Shown: positions 9,795 to 18,845 of the stretch, piece after piece
Position numbering within the stretch: position 1 is the stretch's first letter
Layout of the letters: every line of letters begins with the position of its first letter
From: Bacteroidota bacterium
Lineage (GTDB): Bacteria > Bacteroidota > Bacteroidia > 2-12-FULL-35-15
DNA: 64,000 nt
Reading direction: 5' to 3'
NCBI GenBank assembly: GCA_947504725.1
Contig: CANNHN010000001.1
Coordinates: 310,001 to 374,000 of the forward strand
Position numbers and translations under genes: made by a program
Notes under the pieces: generated by a model
Database searches by the model: none
The model's input: the letters and a program-made list of their open reading frames with translations, nothing else
What the model was told of the DNA's origin: nothing

Positions 9795-11201
9795 CTAGCC
9801 TAATAATGTTTTCTCAACCGCTTTCAAAATTGCAAAAGCTTTTTCTGTAGTAGCTGATTCTGCATAGTTACGCAAAACAGGCTCAGTACCTGATGCTCGA
9901 ATCATCATCCATTCATCATTTGCGAAGAAATACTTCCAACCATCAACGGTTTCAATTCTTTCTACTTTGTAAGGCCCAAATGAAGTGTATGTATTATTCT
10001 TACAATTCTCTACAATCCCAACTTTCACTTCTTCTTTCAAATGCATATCGCTGCGTTCGAATTTGAATGCACCTACAATTTTATAAATCTCTTCAATTAG
10101 CTGATCCAATGTTTTTCCAGATTTTACCATGTATTCCCAAATGGTCAATCCCATCCAAATACCATCTCGCTCCGGAATGTGTCCTTTTATTGCGATTCCA
10201 CCACTCTCTTCACCTCCAAGCAATACATCTTCAGAAACCATAATTCCTGCTATATATTTAAAACCAATTTGAGTGACTTGATATTCTAATCCATAATGCT
10301 CACACATTTTTTTTACTCTTGGTGTTACAGAAAATGCATTCACAACTTTTCCTGTCATTTTTTTCTGAGTCACCAAATAGTTAATCAACAATAAAATGAT
10401 GTGATGTGAATCCACGAATTCTCCTTTACCATTGTAAAGACCTATTCTATCTGCATCACCATCTGTTGCTAAACCGCAATCAATATCACCGCTTTCAGTA
10501 ATTAAAGTTGAAAAAGGAATTAGATTTTTATGAATAGGTTCTGGAGCTTGCCCTTCAAATCCTGGATTGTAATCACAATGCAAAAATGTAATGTCTGGCA
10601 ACAATCTGCGCATAACATTTTGTCCAGCACCATACATTGCATCGTAAGCAAAATTCATTTTAGTATTTCGAATTGCTTCCATATCAAAATTCTTCTCAAC
10701 GTGATTGACATACATTGTTTCTAAATCAACATACTCAATCAAACCAGCTTTTACAAAGTCTGCGATAGAAAGATTTTCTACATCAATTGAATTTGTATCA
10801 GGGATAATGTCTTCAATTTTTTGAATGTCATCTGGCAATAAAGGTCCGCCAAATCCACCTTTTAGCTTATATCCATTGTAAGATGGAGGATTGTGAGAAG
10901 CTGTGATAATAACTCCCAAAGAAGTTCCAAGAGTTTTTGCTCCCAAAGAAATCATTGGTGTAGAAACAAAATCTTTCGCTAAATAAACTTTAATTCCAGC
11001 ATTTGCAAACACTTTAGCTGTAGTTTCAGCAAATAATTCTCCAGCAAATCGACAATCATGTCCAACAACAACACTTGGTTTATCAAAATTCTTTTTAACC
11101 CAAACAGCGGATGCAATAGTAACTCGAGCTACATTGTCAACTGTAAAATCTTTCGCGATGATGGCTCTCCATCCGTCTGTTCCAAATTTAATTTTTGTCA
11201 T
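9795..11201 (-). CDS. Phosphoglucomutase/phosphomannomutase family protein
   Basis: Alpha-D-phosphohexomutase interconverting hexose-1-P and hexose-6-P for glycogen, nucleotide sugars or cell-wall precursors. Start at 11201 gives MTKIKFGTDGWRAII, the family N-terminus; the frame runs 60 codons further upstream but those residues do not look like protein of this family. Domains I-IV are all present: phosphoserine loop TASHNPPSYNGYK, metal loop DGDADR, sugar-binding GEESGG, and phosphate-binding RASGTEPVLRNYAES. About 468 residues, typical. Distinguishing a glucose, mannose or glucosamine mutase from sequence alone is not safe. A -7 box sits 18 nt before the start, and an intrinsic terminator follows. 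Confidence 0.92.
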   Translation of the reverse strand: MTKIKFGTDGWRAIIAKDFTVDNVARVTIASAVWVKKNFDKPSVVVGHDCRFAGELFAETTAKVFANAGIKVYLAKDFVSTPMISLGAKTLGTSLGVIITASHNPPSYNGYKLKGGFGGPLLPDDIQKIEDIIPDTNSIDVENLSIADFVKAGLIEYVDLETMYVNHVEKNFDMEAIRNTKMNFAYDAMYGAGQNVMRRLLPDITFLHCDYNPGFEGQAPEPIHKNLIPFSTLITESGDIDCGLATDGDADRIGLYNGKGEFVDSHHIILLLINYLVTQKKMTGKVVNAFSVTPRVKKMCEHYGLEYQVTQIGFKYIAGIMVSEDVLLGGEESGGIAIKGHIPERDGIWMGLTIWEYMVKSGKTLDQLIEEIYKIVGAFKFERSDMHLKEEVKVGIVENCKNNTYTSFGPYKVERIETVDGWKYFFANDEWMMIRASGTEPVLRNYAESATTEKAFAILKAVEKTLLG

Positions 11202-11219
11202 ATTCTTTAATTTAATTGG

Positions 11220-11227
11220 CAAATATA
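11220..11227 (-). promoter_or_regulatory. Putative -7 box TATATTTG of the phosphomutase gene
   Basis: Exact TAnnTTTG on the minus strand, 18 nt upstream of the ATG at 11201. It supports the short start over the 60-codon-longer frame, since the longer start would lie upstream of the promoter. Confidence 0.6.
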
Positions 11228-11261
11228 GTGTTTTTATGATTTTTAATAGTTTATTTGTAAA

Positions 11262-11975
11262 ATGCAAGAGACGCCTATAATGAACATAAATGACAATTAC
11301 ACCAGATCCAATATAGTAAGAATACTTTTCTATGCGATGATGGGGATGGATATTATATCTGCATATTCCAATATTCTGCAACTTAATCTTCTAAAAAGCG
11401 CAGAAATAAGCATGATTGGGATCGATATGGAACAAGCGGATGCAAATGATTCTAGACAACAAATAGTCGCCATTTTTCATCTCCTTTTAATAGTTGCAAC
11501 TATCGTAACATTTATTATGTGGTATTACAGAGCATATAAAAATCTCCATGAACTAAAAGTTTTGTCTTTGCAACACACACCTGGATGGGCTATAGGAGCA
11601 TGGTTTGTGCCGTTTTTAAATCTTGGTCGCCCATATACTATTATGAAAGAGATATGGGAGAATACACAAAATTTTGTTGTATCAAAAGACGACTTAATTC
11701 GTCCATCTTCCAACGCAATTATAGGCTGGTGGTGGGGATTTTGGCTTTTTAGTAATTTTTTGAGTAATATATCTGGGAGAATAACATTACAAGCTACTAC
11801 CATTGAACAAATGATTACCTCTACTCAGGTGAGCATTTTCTCAGATGCTGTTGATATGGTGTCGGTTATAATGACACTTATTATGCTTACCAGAATGGTT
11901 GATTATGAAAAGAAGCTTTGGGATTTTCTGAATGACCCAATGAATTCAATAAATAAAACTGAGATTGCTAATTAG
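11262..11975 (+). CDS. DUF4328 domain membrane protein
   Basis: A 237-residue integral membrane protein with about five hydrophobic segments. It carries the DUF4328 core: IMWYYRAYKNLHEL, then HTPGWAIGAWFVPFLNLGRPY and MKEIWENT, followed by a WWWGFWLFSN segment. The polar, charged residues between the membrane helices are conserved features of the family, whose function is not known. ATG codons occur at 11262 and 11280; the second (MNINDNYTRSN) is equally possible. It is divergent from the phosphomutase (about 60 nt between starts) and convergent with mltG, sharing four bases at the two stop codons. Confidence 0.8.
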   Translation: MQETPIMNINDNYTRSNIVRILFYAMMGMDIISAYSNILQLNLLKSAEISMIGIDMEQADANDSRQQIVAIFHLLLIVATIVTFIMWYYRAYKNLHELKVLSLQHTPGWAIGAWFVPFLNLGRPYTIMKEIWENTQNFVVSKDDLIRPSSNAIIGWWWGFWLFSNFLSNISGRITLQATTIEQMITSTQVSIFSDAVDMVSVIMTLIMLTRMVDYEKKLWDFLNDPMNSINKTEIAN

Positions 11976-13027
11976 TGTATATTTTTCGCATTTAAAGCAT
12001 CTCTATACTTTTTAGCATAAACGCAATGCTGTTCATAGGTCTTGGCGAAATAATGTTTCCCTGATAAATCTTCCTTTGCACACATATAAATGTAGTCGCT
12101 CTTCTCATAATTCAAAACTGCATCAATAGAAGATTGCTGCGCAAATCCAATGGGTCCAGGAGGCAAACCGACATTCACATATGTATTGTAGGGCGAATTG
12201 TAACGCGTTTGTTCAGTAGAAACGCGTTTTATTGTAAAATCTCCTATTGCAAAGATAACTGTCGGGTCCGACTGCATTGGCATTTGATCGTTTAAGCGAT
12301 TAATATATAAACCAGCTATGATTTTTTTTTCATCATTATCACAACATTGCTCTCCTTGGACGATTGAAGCCAAGGTTATTACTTCCGTTTGTGAATAGCC
12401 TATTTTTTTTGCTTTGCTCTTACGTTCTTCATTCCAAAATAATTTATATTCTTTTGCCATTCGCTCAAAAAACTCATCTACAGATGTATTCCAATAGAAC
12501 TCATAAGTGTTTGGAATAAATAAAGCCTGAATATTATCTTGATTGAATCCGTATTTACTAAGATAGCCATTATCTCTGATTGCTTCTTGCAGGGAATTCG
12601 AATCTGCTTCAATTCTTCTTCCTACTCTTGATACAAATTCATCAACAGTATGTAAACCATTAAAATTAATTTTGATAGGTTCTTGAATTCCTGCACGTAA
12701 CAAATTCACAAGTGCATTGTTACTCATTTTGGCTAAAACCCTATACTTACCAGGCTTAATATTGTCTATATATTTCTTTTTTTTAGCAAGAAGTTCAAAT
12801 GTAGATCGATTTTTAAGAATATTATTATCACCTAAAATGCGAATGACGTCTTCAAAGGTAGAACCTGTAGGAATATAAATGATTTCGGATTTTTTATCGC
12901 CTAAATTAACATTCGACTGATAGATGGTTTTATAGGCATAATAACCACCTACTCCACCAACAACCAATATAATGAGCAGTGTTGCGATAAGTATCTTTTT
13001 CAAAAAAGACGATTTCCCTTTTACCAT
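11972..13027 (-). CDS. mltG: Endolytic murein transglycosylase MltG
   Basis: Inner-membrane lytic transglycosylase (YceG-like) that cuts nascent glycan strands and sets peptidoglycan chain length. A lysine-rich cytoplasmic start is followed by one membrane helix (about residues 9-30), a LysM-like segment (about 45-110) and the catalytic domain with LASIVQGEQ, where the second acidic position is the family's invariant glutamate, then INRLNDQMPMQSDPTVIFAIG and YNTYVNVGLPPGPI. 351 residues, normal length. The QGEQCCD sequence around the active site is a little unusual. In many Bacteroidota mltG sits close to dapF; here dapF is about 6 kb away. A -7 box lies 23 nt upstream. Confidence 0.93.
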   Translation of the reverse strand: MVKGKSSFLKKILIATLLIILVVGGVGGYYAYKTIYQSNVNLGDKKSEIIYIPTGSTFEDVIRILGDNNILKNRSTFELLAKKKKYIDNIKPGKYRVLAKMSNNALVNLLRAGIQEPIKINFNGLHTVDEFVSRVGRRIEADSNSLQEAIRDNGYLSKYGFNQDNIQALFIPNTYEFYWNTSVDEFFERMAKEYKLFWNEERKSKAKKIGYSQTEVITLASIVQGEQCCDNDEKKIIAGLYINRLNDQMPMQSDPTVIFAIGDFTIKRVSTEQTRYNSPYNTYVNVGLPPGPIGFAQQSSIDAVLNYEKSDYIYMCAKEDLSGKHYFAKTYEQHCVYAKKYRDALNAKNIH

Positions 13028-13050
13028 TTTACTTTACAAATCAACGATAA

Positions 13051-13058
13051 CAAAGATA
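13051..13058 (-). promoter_or_regulatory. Putative -7 box TATCTTTG of mltG
   Basis: Exact TAnnTTTG on the minus strand, 23 nt upstream of the mltG ATG at 13027. Confidence 0.5.
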
Positions 13059-13097
13059 TTAATTTTAATAGCATTGTACTATAGAACATGGAAAAAT

Positions 13098-13253
13098 AGG
13101 AACGCAGATTTTTTATGATTTTTATGATTAAAAATGATTTTATATTGGTGTCTTATATTTTGATTTAACTAAAATCAAATCATATTTTATCAAAATCGCC
13201 AAAGGCGATCAAAGCCTTTTAAATCATAAAAAAATCTGCGTAATCTGCGTTCC
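13098..13253. repeat. Long palindromic intergenic repeat (GGAACGCAGATTT family)
   Basis: The mltG-DUF5916 gap is almost filled by an inverted repeat. The left end reads GGAACGCAGATTTTTTATGA (from 13099) and the right end (13219-13253) reads back as GGAACGCAGATTACGCAGAT plus the same TTTTTTATGATTT tail. A nested short palindrome, ATCGCCAAAGGCGAT, lies at 13195-13209. A related left end occurs at 26009. No reading frame is present. This is a dispersed non-coding repeat rather than an insertion sequence with a transposase. Confidence 0.75.
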
Positions 13254-13308
13254 ATTAAACACAGCATAAGAATGGTTAAGAAAAGGTTTTTTGAAATGAA
13301 ATTTTAGG

Positions 13309-13316
13309 TAAATTTG
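13309..13316 (+). promoter_or_regulatory. Putative -7 box TAAATTTG of the first DUF5916 gene
   Basis: Exact TAnnTTTG only 9 nt before the ATG at 13326, so the predicted transcript would have almost no leader. A TTG lies 15 nt further upstream, tighter than the usual 17-23 nt spacing. Confidence 0.5.
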
Positions 13317-13325
13317 ACCTCCAAA

Positions 13326-15530
13326 ATGCGTTACCCTTTATTAATACTAATCTCATTATTTCCATTATTCTGCTCGGCCCAAAACCAAGAAGATGTTAAT
13401 ACTATCTGCATTTATAAAGCAATAGATAAGATAACCATAGATGGTGTTCTAAATGAACAATCTTGGGATTCGGCACAATCAACTGGAAATTTCAAACAGA
13501 TGTTCCCTTTCGATACTTCTATCGCTAAGACTCAAACAATTGTAAGAGTTACTTTTGACGATGTCAATCTTTATATATCAGCTGTTTGTTACGACTCATT
13601 AAAAGGAAAATACATTGTTCAATCTTTAAAACGCGATTTTTCTTATCCAGCTAACGATGCTTTTGCCGTGTATTTAGATTGCTTAAACGATCAAACAAAT
13701 GGCTTTTGTTTTGGTGTAAACCCAATGGGCGTTCAACGCGAAGGATTATTGTCAAATGGTGGCGGACAAGGTGTAACAACAATATGGGATAATAAATGGA
13801 CATCAGAAGTAAAACAATTTGAAGACAAGTGGATAGTTGAAATGGCTATTCCATTTAAAAGTTTGCGATTCAAAAGTGGTGTAGATACTTGGCGAATAAA
13901 TTTTTCTCGAAACGATTTAAAAAGAAACGAAAACTCTGTTTGGTCTCCTGTACCAAGAAACTTTAATGTTGCCTCATTAGCCTTTACAGGAAAATTAAAG
14001 TTTGATGAACCGAAAAAAAAGACCTCGTCCAACATTTCAATTATTCCTTATGTTACTGCTGGTGTTTCACAAGACTATCTAACTCAAACAAAAGAACAAT
14101 ACACCTACAATGGCGGATTGGATGCAAAAATTGCCCTTTCCTCTTCTTTGAATTTAGATTTAACCATAAATCCAGATTTTTCTCAAGTAGAAGTTGACAG
14201 ACAAGTTACTAACTTATCTCGCTTTAGTATTTTTTTTCCAGAAAGAAGAAACTTCTTTATTGAGAATAGTGATTTATTCGAACGATTTGGTTTTAGACAA
14301 ATCAGACCATTTTTTTCAAGAAATATTGGATTGTACAAAGGACAAATCGTTCCTATTTTGGGTGGATTTAGAATCAGCGGAAACATCAATAAAAAATGGA
14401 GAATTGGTGTAATGAGTATGCAAACTGAGCACAAACGAGAATTGGGGTTAGAAAGTCAAAATTATTCAGTTGCAGCAATTTCTAGAAATTTATTTAAACG
14501 CTCTAATATCTCTTTCATATTTGTAAACAAGCAAGAAGTTACTACTAAAGGAATATCAGATAATTTGTTTAATCGAATTGCTGGAGTGGATTACAATTTA
14601 CAATCAGCAAACAACAAATGGTTTGGTAAAATCTTTTATCATCATTCATTTACGGCTCAAAACCTTTCAAATGCTTCAGCTAATGCGTCTTTTCTTAGTT
14701 ATGCAACTCCAAAATTATCTTGTGAATGGAATCACGAATATGTAGAGAAAAATTATTTAGCTGATGTAGGATTTGTTCCACGCATTTATTTCTACGACCC
14801 ACAAACTGGAATAACAACCAGAGAAACGTATTTGAGAATAGAGCCGAATCTTCGTTATAAATTTTATCCAAAATCTAAGATAATAAACAACCATTATCCT
14901 GAAATAAGTGTGAGTCACTATTTAGATTCTGCATTAAACTCAACAGAATATCAATATCAACTTTCCTATAATTTCAATTTTCAGAACACGAGCTTACTTT
15001 CAATAAAGTACAGAAGAAATTTTATCAAGCTTCGTATTCCAGTAGATATTACATTTACTGGCAATACTCCTATTATTGCTGATAATTATTACTTTGAAAA
15101 CATCATTGCAACATATACTTCTAGTCCGATAAAACCATTGTTTGGAACGGCTACAGTTGATTATGGAACTTTTTATAATGGACATAAATTATCTTATTCA
15201 GGAGACATAAATTTCAGAAAACAACCATGGGGCGTTTTTGGAGTAAGTTTTTCACAGGATGAAATCATTTTACCAGAGCCTTTTAAGAATGCTTACATCA
15301 CTTTAGTTGGACCCAAAATAGAACTGAGTTTTACAAAAAATATTTTCTTTACCACATTTGCGCAATATAATACTCAAATAAACAATATGAATTTAAATTG
15401 TAGACTTCAATGGCGATTTAAACCCATGTCGGATTTATATATTGTTTATACCGACAACTACTACTCTATCGATATGACAAAGAAAAACAAAGCATTGGTG
15501 GTGAAGTTGATATATTGGATAAATGTTTAA
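13326..15530 (+). CDS. Outer-membrane protein: CBM9-like domain plus DUF5916 beta-barrel
   Basis: Signal peptide (MRYPLLILISLFPLFCSAQ), then a carbohydrate-binding-family-9-like beta-sandwich (about residues 30-220, KITIDGVLNEQSW is the hallmark opening), followed by a long DUF5916 region that by composition is a beta-barrel (alternating hydrophobic strands, aromatic ends, SQVEVDRQVTNLSRFSIFFPERRNFFIE as the linker). About 734 residues. The start at 13326 is chosen because an in-frame TTG at 13314 falls inside the -7 box. Family function is unknown; binding or uptake of a glycan or peptide is a guess. A paralogue lies at 26280-28742. No operon partner is seen. Confidence 0.85.
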   Translation: MRYPLLILISLFPLFCSAQNQEDVNTICIYKAIDKITIDGVLNEQSWDSAQSTGNFKQMFPFDTSIAKTQTIVRVTFDDVNLYISAVCYDSLKGKYIVQSLKRDFSYPANDAFAVYLDCLNDQTNGFCFGVNPMGVQREGLLSNGGGQGVTTIWDNKWTSEVKQFEDKWIVEMAIPFKSLRFKSGVDTWRINFSRNDLKRNENSVWSPVPRNFNVASLAFTGKLKFDEPKKKTSSNISIIPYVTAGVSQDYLTQTKEQYTYNGGLDAKIALSSSLNLDLTINPDFSQVEVDRQVTNLSRFSIFFPERRNFFIENSDLFERFGFRQIRPFFSRNIGLYKGQIVPILGGFRISGNINKKWRIGVMSMQTEHKRELGLESQNYSVAAISRNLFKRSNISFIFVNKQEVTTKGISDNLFNRIAGVDYNLQSANNKWFGKIFYHHSFTAQNLSNASANASFLSYATPKLSCEWNHEYVEKNYLADVGFVPRIYFYDPQTGITTRETYLRIEPNLRYKFYPKSKIINNHYPEISVSHYLDSALNSTEYQYQLSYNFNFQNTSLLSIKYRRNFIKLRIPVDITFTGNTPIIADNYYFENIIATYTSSPIKPLFGTATVDYGTFYNGHKLSYSGDINFRKQPWGVFGVSFSQDEIILPEPFKNAYITLVGPKIELSFTKNIFFTTFAQYNTQINNMNLNCRLQWRFKPMSDLYIVYTDNYYSIDMTKKNKALVVKLIYWINV

Positions 15531-15554
15531 CAAGAATGTTTATAGCTCTTACAT

Positions 15555-15620
15555 TTCGACTACGCTCAATGTGACGGTTGGGAGATGAAGGTCGCAAACG
15601 TCACCCTGAGCGTAGTCGAA
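15555..15620. repeat. Palindromic repeat with TTCGACTACGCTCA arms
   Basis: Two 22-bp arms (15555-15576 and 15599-15620) are inverted copies with two mismatches around a 22-nt centre. The right arm contains CGTCACCCTGAGCGTAGTCG. A solitary relative of that arm lies at 17723-17744, the other side of the cytochrome gene. It may also fold as a terminator between the convergent genes. Confidence 0.8.
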
Positions 15621-15642
15621 GGGCATGAAGTGGGCACGAAAA

Positions 15643-17673
15643 TCATTTCAAACCTTTCAACTGACTCAAAACCATCTTCGCTTGTTCTTGTTTGGGATTC
15701 TTTTTAAGAACTTGTTTTAAAATTTCTTCTGCTTCTTTAAACTTTTTCTGATAAATTTTTAATCCAGCCATATTCATCAATAAAGATTCATAATCAGGAT
15801 CTAGTTTTAATGCTCTGTTATAAAGCGCCTCTGCTTTTGATTCATTTCCGGAAATCAAATTTGCGTAACCTAAATTGTTTATGGATGGAACGTATTTAGG
15901 ATTTTCGTTTATAATCGTATTCAAAATAGCTATTGCTTCATCATATCTTTTCAATGCCATCATTGAAGCGGCATATTTGTTCCTAAATTCAGGATTTAGT
16001 GGCGATAAATCAATCGCATTTTTGAAGAATGGTAATGCTGAAGGAATGTCGCCTAAATTATAATACGATTCACCAATTCTGTAAGCAGTCCAAGCATTTG
16101 AATTATCTAGCGATATTTTGTTAATCGTTTGTTTAAACTTATTCAAACCCCCTATTTGATTTAAATAACCAATCACTTTTGCATAATCCAGCTTTATAAA
16201 ATTCAGATGAATTAATAATTCAAAATTTTTCTCAACATCTGCTTTTGTTTTATCTGATAAATAAAATGCCGCTGAATCTAAATATTCAGCTTTGTATTCA
16301 AACTTATCATACTGCTGGATATATGCTTTCGCTTTTGTATAGTTGCTTGGATTTTTTTCATTAATCGCATACAAACCAATAAACTCTTTCACCTTTTGAA
16401 CTTCTTCTTTCTTCATCGGTTTGCGGATATAATGATCATGCACACTCACATGTGGAATATCAATAGAACCCGAATTCGGCATGTGGCAACTCACACAATC
16501 ATTTTTTACTTTCGCTCGTACATTTTCCTTTTCAGAACACAAACCATTTTGTGCTGTTGTGCTATGACAATTTTTACACGCGTTATTGAAAACTTCTCCA
16601 CCCGTTGCTTTTACACTTACGTGAGGATTGTGGCAAGTAACACAAGTCAATGAGTTTTTATACGGACGCAAAGAAGTTTTATCAGATTCTTTTTTAAAGC
16701 TATTAATGAAACATTTGCTTTGTTTTAATCTATCTGCATGCGAAGCCATAATAAATTCATCATCTGCATTTTTGTAACGCGGCAAAAAAGTAGTCATGTA
16801 ATCCGAAAGCTTCATTCCTGGTTTGAAATCGAGGAATGATTTCCCTTCTTTCAAAACCGTGTTTCCCTGTAAGTGGCAACGCTGACAAACATCGAACTGT
16901 AAATCAATGGATAGTTTACCAGGATTCACAATCGAGTAATCAATATATTTAGAAGTATCAATTTTCGCTCCTGTTGATCTTTGTTCAACGTGAATACTTC
17001 CCGGTCCGTGACAACGTTCACAATTCACACCTTCAGGCAAAGCATTAAACTTATTTTCGGAGCCTTGTGCAAAGTCGGGCAATGAATTATGGCAACTCAT
17101 ACATTCCAAACCTATCTTGCGCGAAAAACGAGTATTAAATCCGTTTTCAAATCCAGGGGGGAAATCCCATTTTTGTTTTTGAGTATAATATGTCATTGGC
17201 ACTTGATGCAAATAACCATTTGAACTAGTAATATGCGAATTGGTATGCTGTCCCGAGCCAATTATATAATCAACTGATTCAACACGTTTAAAAATGGTGT
17301 CTTTCCCTTTCAAACGAAACTCCAATATTTTTAAACTATCGCCATTCCAAAACGGATGGTAGTAGAAATCTTGGAATTTATCGTAGATAACGGTATGCTC
17401 AGAAAATTTAGCGGAACTTTTTTGTTTGCTCGCCACTTCAAAACTTTTCCCCATTCCTGTTTCGATATAGGAATTGTAAATGTCTTGGTGACAAAGCTTG
17501 CATTGACTCATGCCAACGTATTTAGCAGAATCGTGATGATTTAAATAAACATTATCTAAAGTGGGATTATCTTTAGTATTTTCTTTAGGAGTGGAATCAC
17601 CGCAATAGACAATTGTAAGAATTACAACTGAGAATAATATTAGAGAAAGAATATTGCGAATGGAAAATTTCAT
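15643..17673 (-). CDS. Heptaheme c-type cytochrome with C-terminal TPR repeats
   Basis: Exported multiheme cytochrome, probably an anchored lipoprotein: start at 17673 gives a signal sequence ending VVILTIVYCGDS, with a cysteine at the lipobox position (the -1 residue is Tyr, so lipidation is not certain). Seven CxxCH heme motifs follow: CKLCH, CMSCH, CERCH, CQRCH, CVTCH, CKNCH and CVSCH, spread over about residues 50-400 in a cytochrome c554-like arrangement. The last ~200 residues are about four tetratricopeptide repeats (e.g. AWTAYRIGESYYNLGD). This looks like an electron-transfer protein fused to a protein-interaction scaffold. No nitrite, arsenite or metal reductase, NrfA or quinol-oxidising partner is adjacent, so the electron donor and acceptor are unknown. 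Confidence 0.88.
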   Translation of the reverse strand: MKFSIRNILSLILFSVVILTIVYCGDSTPKENTKDNPTLDNVYLNHHDSAKYVGMSQCKLCHQDIYNSYIETGMGKSFEVASKQKSSAKFSEHTVIYDKFQDFYYHPFWNGDSLKILEFRLKGKDTIFKRVESVDYIIGSGQHTNSHITSSNGYLHQVPMTYYTQKQKWDFPPGFENGFNTRFSRKIGLECMSCHNSLPDFAQGSENKFNALPEGVNCERCHGPGSIHVEQRSTGAKIDTSKYIDYSIVNPGKLSIDLQFDVCQRCHLQGNTVLKEGKSFLDFKPGMKLSDYMTTFLPRYKNADDEFIMASHADRLKQSKCFINSFKKESDKTSLRPYKNSLTCVTCHNPHVSVKATGGEVFNNACKNCHSTTAQNGLCSEKENVRAKVKNDCVSCHMPNSGSIDIPHVSVHDHYIRKPMKKEEVQKVKEFIGLYAINEKNPSNYTKAKAYIQQYDKFEYKAEYLDSAAFYLSDKTKADVEKNFELLIHLNFIKLDYAKVIGYLNQIGGLNKFKQTINKISLDNSNAWTAYRIGESYYNLGDIPSALPFFKNAIDLSPLNPEFRNKYAASMMALKRYDEAIAILNTIINENPKYVPSINNLGYANLISGNESKAEALYNRALKLDPDYESLLMNMAGLKIYQKKFKEAEEILKQVLKKNPKQEQAKMVLSQLKGLK

Positions 17674-17722
17674 AATTATACAACTCAAAGTCTTTGACAC
17701 CAGCTAGTCTGACCAAATCAAA

Positions 17723-17744
17723 CGTCACACTGAGCGGAGTCGAA
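17723..17744. repeat. Single arm of the TTCGACTACGCTCA repeat
   Basis: CGTCACACTGAGCGGAGTCG followed by AA matches the right arm at 15599-15620 with a few changes. No opposing arm is visible within 60 nt. Confidence 0.6.
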
Positions 17745-17766
17745 TGTGTGGCCTAGTCATATTTGT

Positions 17767-18288
17767 TTACCCTCTTATCTTCTGAAGTAACAATTCATCT
17801 TTAAATTTATCGCCATCACGTACCCATTGCTTTTTCATTCCAGTAATTTGAAAGCCATGTTTTTGAAACAGCAAGACGCTTGGTTCATTATCGATGGTAA
17901 CATTACAGTACAATTGATTCAAGTTTAAAACGGTGAAACAATAATCTATTAAAACGGTTAACGCATCAAACGCATAGCCTTTTTTTCTATCTGATTTTTC
18001 AGCAATCAAAATTCCTACTCCTGCTCGCAAATGAGTTGGATCGAAATCGAACAAATCAATACTTCCAACTGCTCTTCCTTCTTCGTTGCAAATGATTAAT
18101 CGTAATTGTTTAACCGAATAAATATCTTGATGCGCACTAGCAATATACTGCTCGAGCACGAAACGCGAATATGGAGTTTGTGTATTGCTTACATTCCAAG
18201 TATCTGTGTCGTTTTCCCATTGATACAAAACCTCAATATCTGAAGGTTCGATGGCACGAAGCGAAACATGTTGTCCTTTTAATTTCAT
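17767..18288 (-). CDS. GNAT family N-acetyltransferase
   Basis: 173-residue acetyl-CoA-dependent N-acetyltransferase of the RimJ/RimL/SpeG-like group: opening VSLRAIEPSDIEVLYQWEND, the acetyl-CoA site EKSDRKKGYAFDAL (a Q/RxxGxG/A variant) and the C-terminal LFQKHGFQITG. It is the last gene of the tight minus-strand cluster that starts at 20335 (5-nt gap to the preceding gene). Genes of this type are often placed beside dapF in Bacteroidota, but the acceptor is unknown; ribosomal-protein or polyamine acetylation would be speculation. Confidence 0.85.
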   Translation of the reverse strand: MKLKGQHVSLRAIEPSDIEVLYQWENDTDTWNVSNTQTPYSRFVLEQYIASAHQDIYSVKQLRLIICNEEGRAVGSIDLFDFDPTHLRAGVGILIAEKSDRKKGYAFDALTVLIDYCFTVLNLNQLYCNVTIDNEPSVLLFQKHGFQITGMKKQWVRDGDKFKDELLLQKIRG

Positions 18289-18293
18289 TGTTT

Positions 18294-18845
18294 CTACGAA
18301 TTAAATTCTTTTCTTACCAACTCAATCCCAGCATTAATTTCCTTGTTTGTATAAACAGGCAACTGATATGTTTTTTCCTCTATATGTATAGAAGAAATAG
18401 CTTCTATTAATCCTTCCGACTCAAGTAGTGGAAGTAATTCATAAAGAAAATTCACATTTTTCATTGGAATACCGTAAACTTCTTCAAAGAAGAGTTTAAT
18501 CGGACTCAAACAAGTAGCAACCCCAACATCCACTCTATCAAATTGCTGAACATTTGTAATAAAATGTTCGCGTAAATAAATAGCACTAAAAGTAGGATGT
18601 GATTTTATCTTTATAAACAATGTTGGGATTTTACGAATGTTCGTATTCTTAATTAATGCAGCAATTGGTACGTTAATATCTTGCCCTTTTATAGAAAGTG
18701 AATGATATGATTTATCTGATATCATTCCAATATGCGGTGGAATGCGAGTTGCATGAATTACTGCAATATATAAGCCATTTGATAAATCTTGCTCATCAAA
18801 GGATTTGTTAATTTTAATTTTATATGTTATCTTTTCATTCGTCAT
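18294..18845 (-). CDS. Conserved hypothetical protein in the dapF operon
   Basis: 183 residues, soluble, with no signal peptide or membrane helix. I do not recognise a family. The sequence is mixed alpha/beta with GLYIAVIHATRIPPHIGMIS near the N-terminus and TYQLPVYTNKEINAGIELVR at the end. It overlaps dapF by the ATGA tetranucleotide (18842-18845), and the GNAT gene follows after 5 nt, so translation is probably coupled. Co-operon placement suggests a housekeeping role close to diaminopimelate or wall metabolism, but this is inference only. Confidence 0.7.
   Translation of the reverse strand: MTNEKITYKIKINKSFDEQDLSNGLYIAVIHATRIPPHIGMISDKSYHSLSIKGQDINVPIAALIKNTNIRKIPTLFIKIKSHPTFSAIYLREHFITNVQQFDRVDVGVATCLSPIKLFFEEVYGIPMKNVNFLYELLPLLESEGLIEAISSIHIEEKTYQLPVYTNKEINAGIELVRKEFNS

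Noticed and set aside
11202-11381. 60-codon extension of the phosphomutase
   Set aside because: Overlaps the DUF4328 start on the other strand, lies upstream of the -7 box, and is unlike the family.
13098-13253. Insertion sequence
   Set aside because: No transposase, no terminal duplication; only an inverted repeat.
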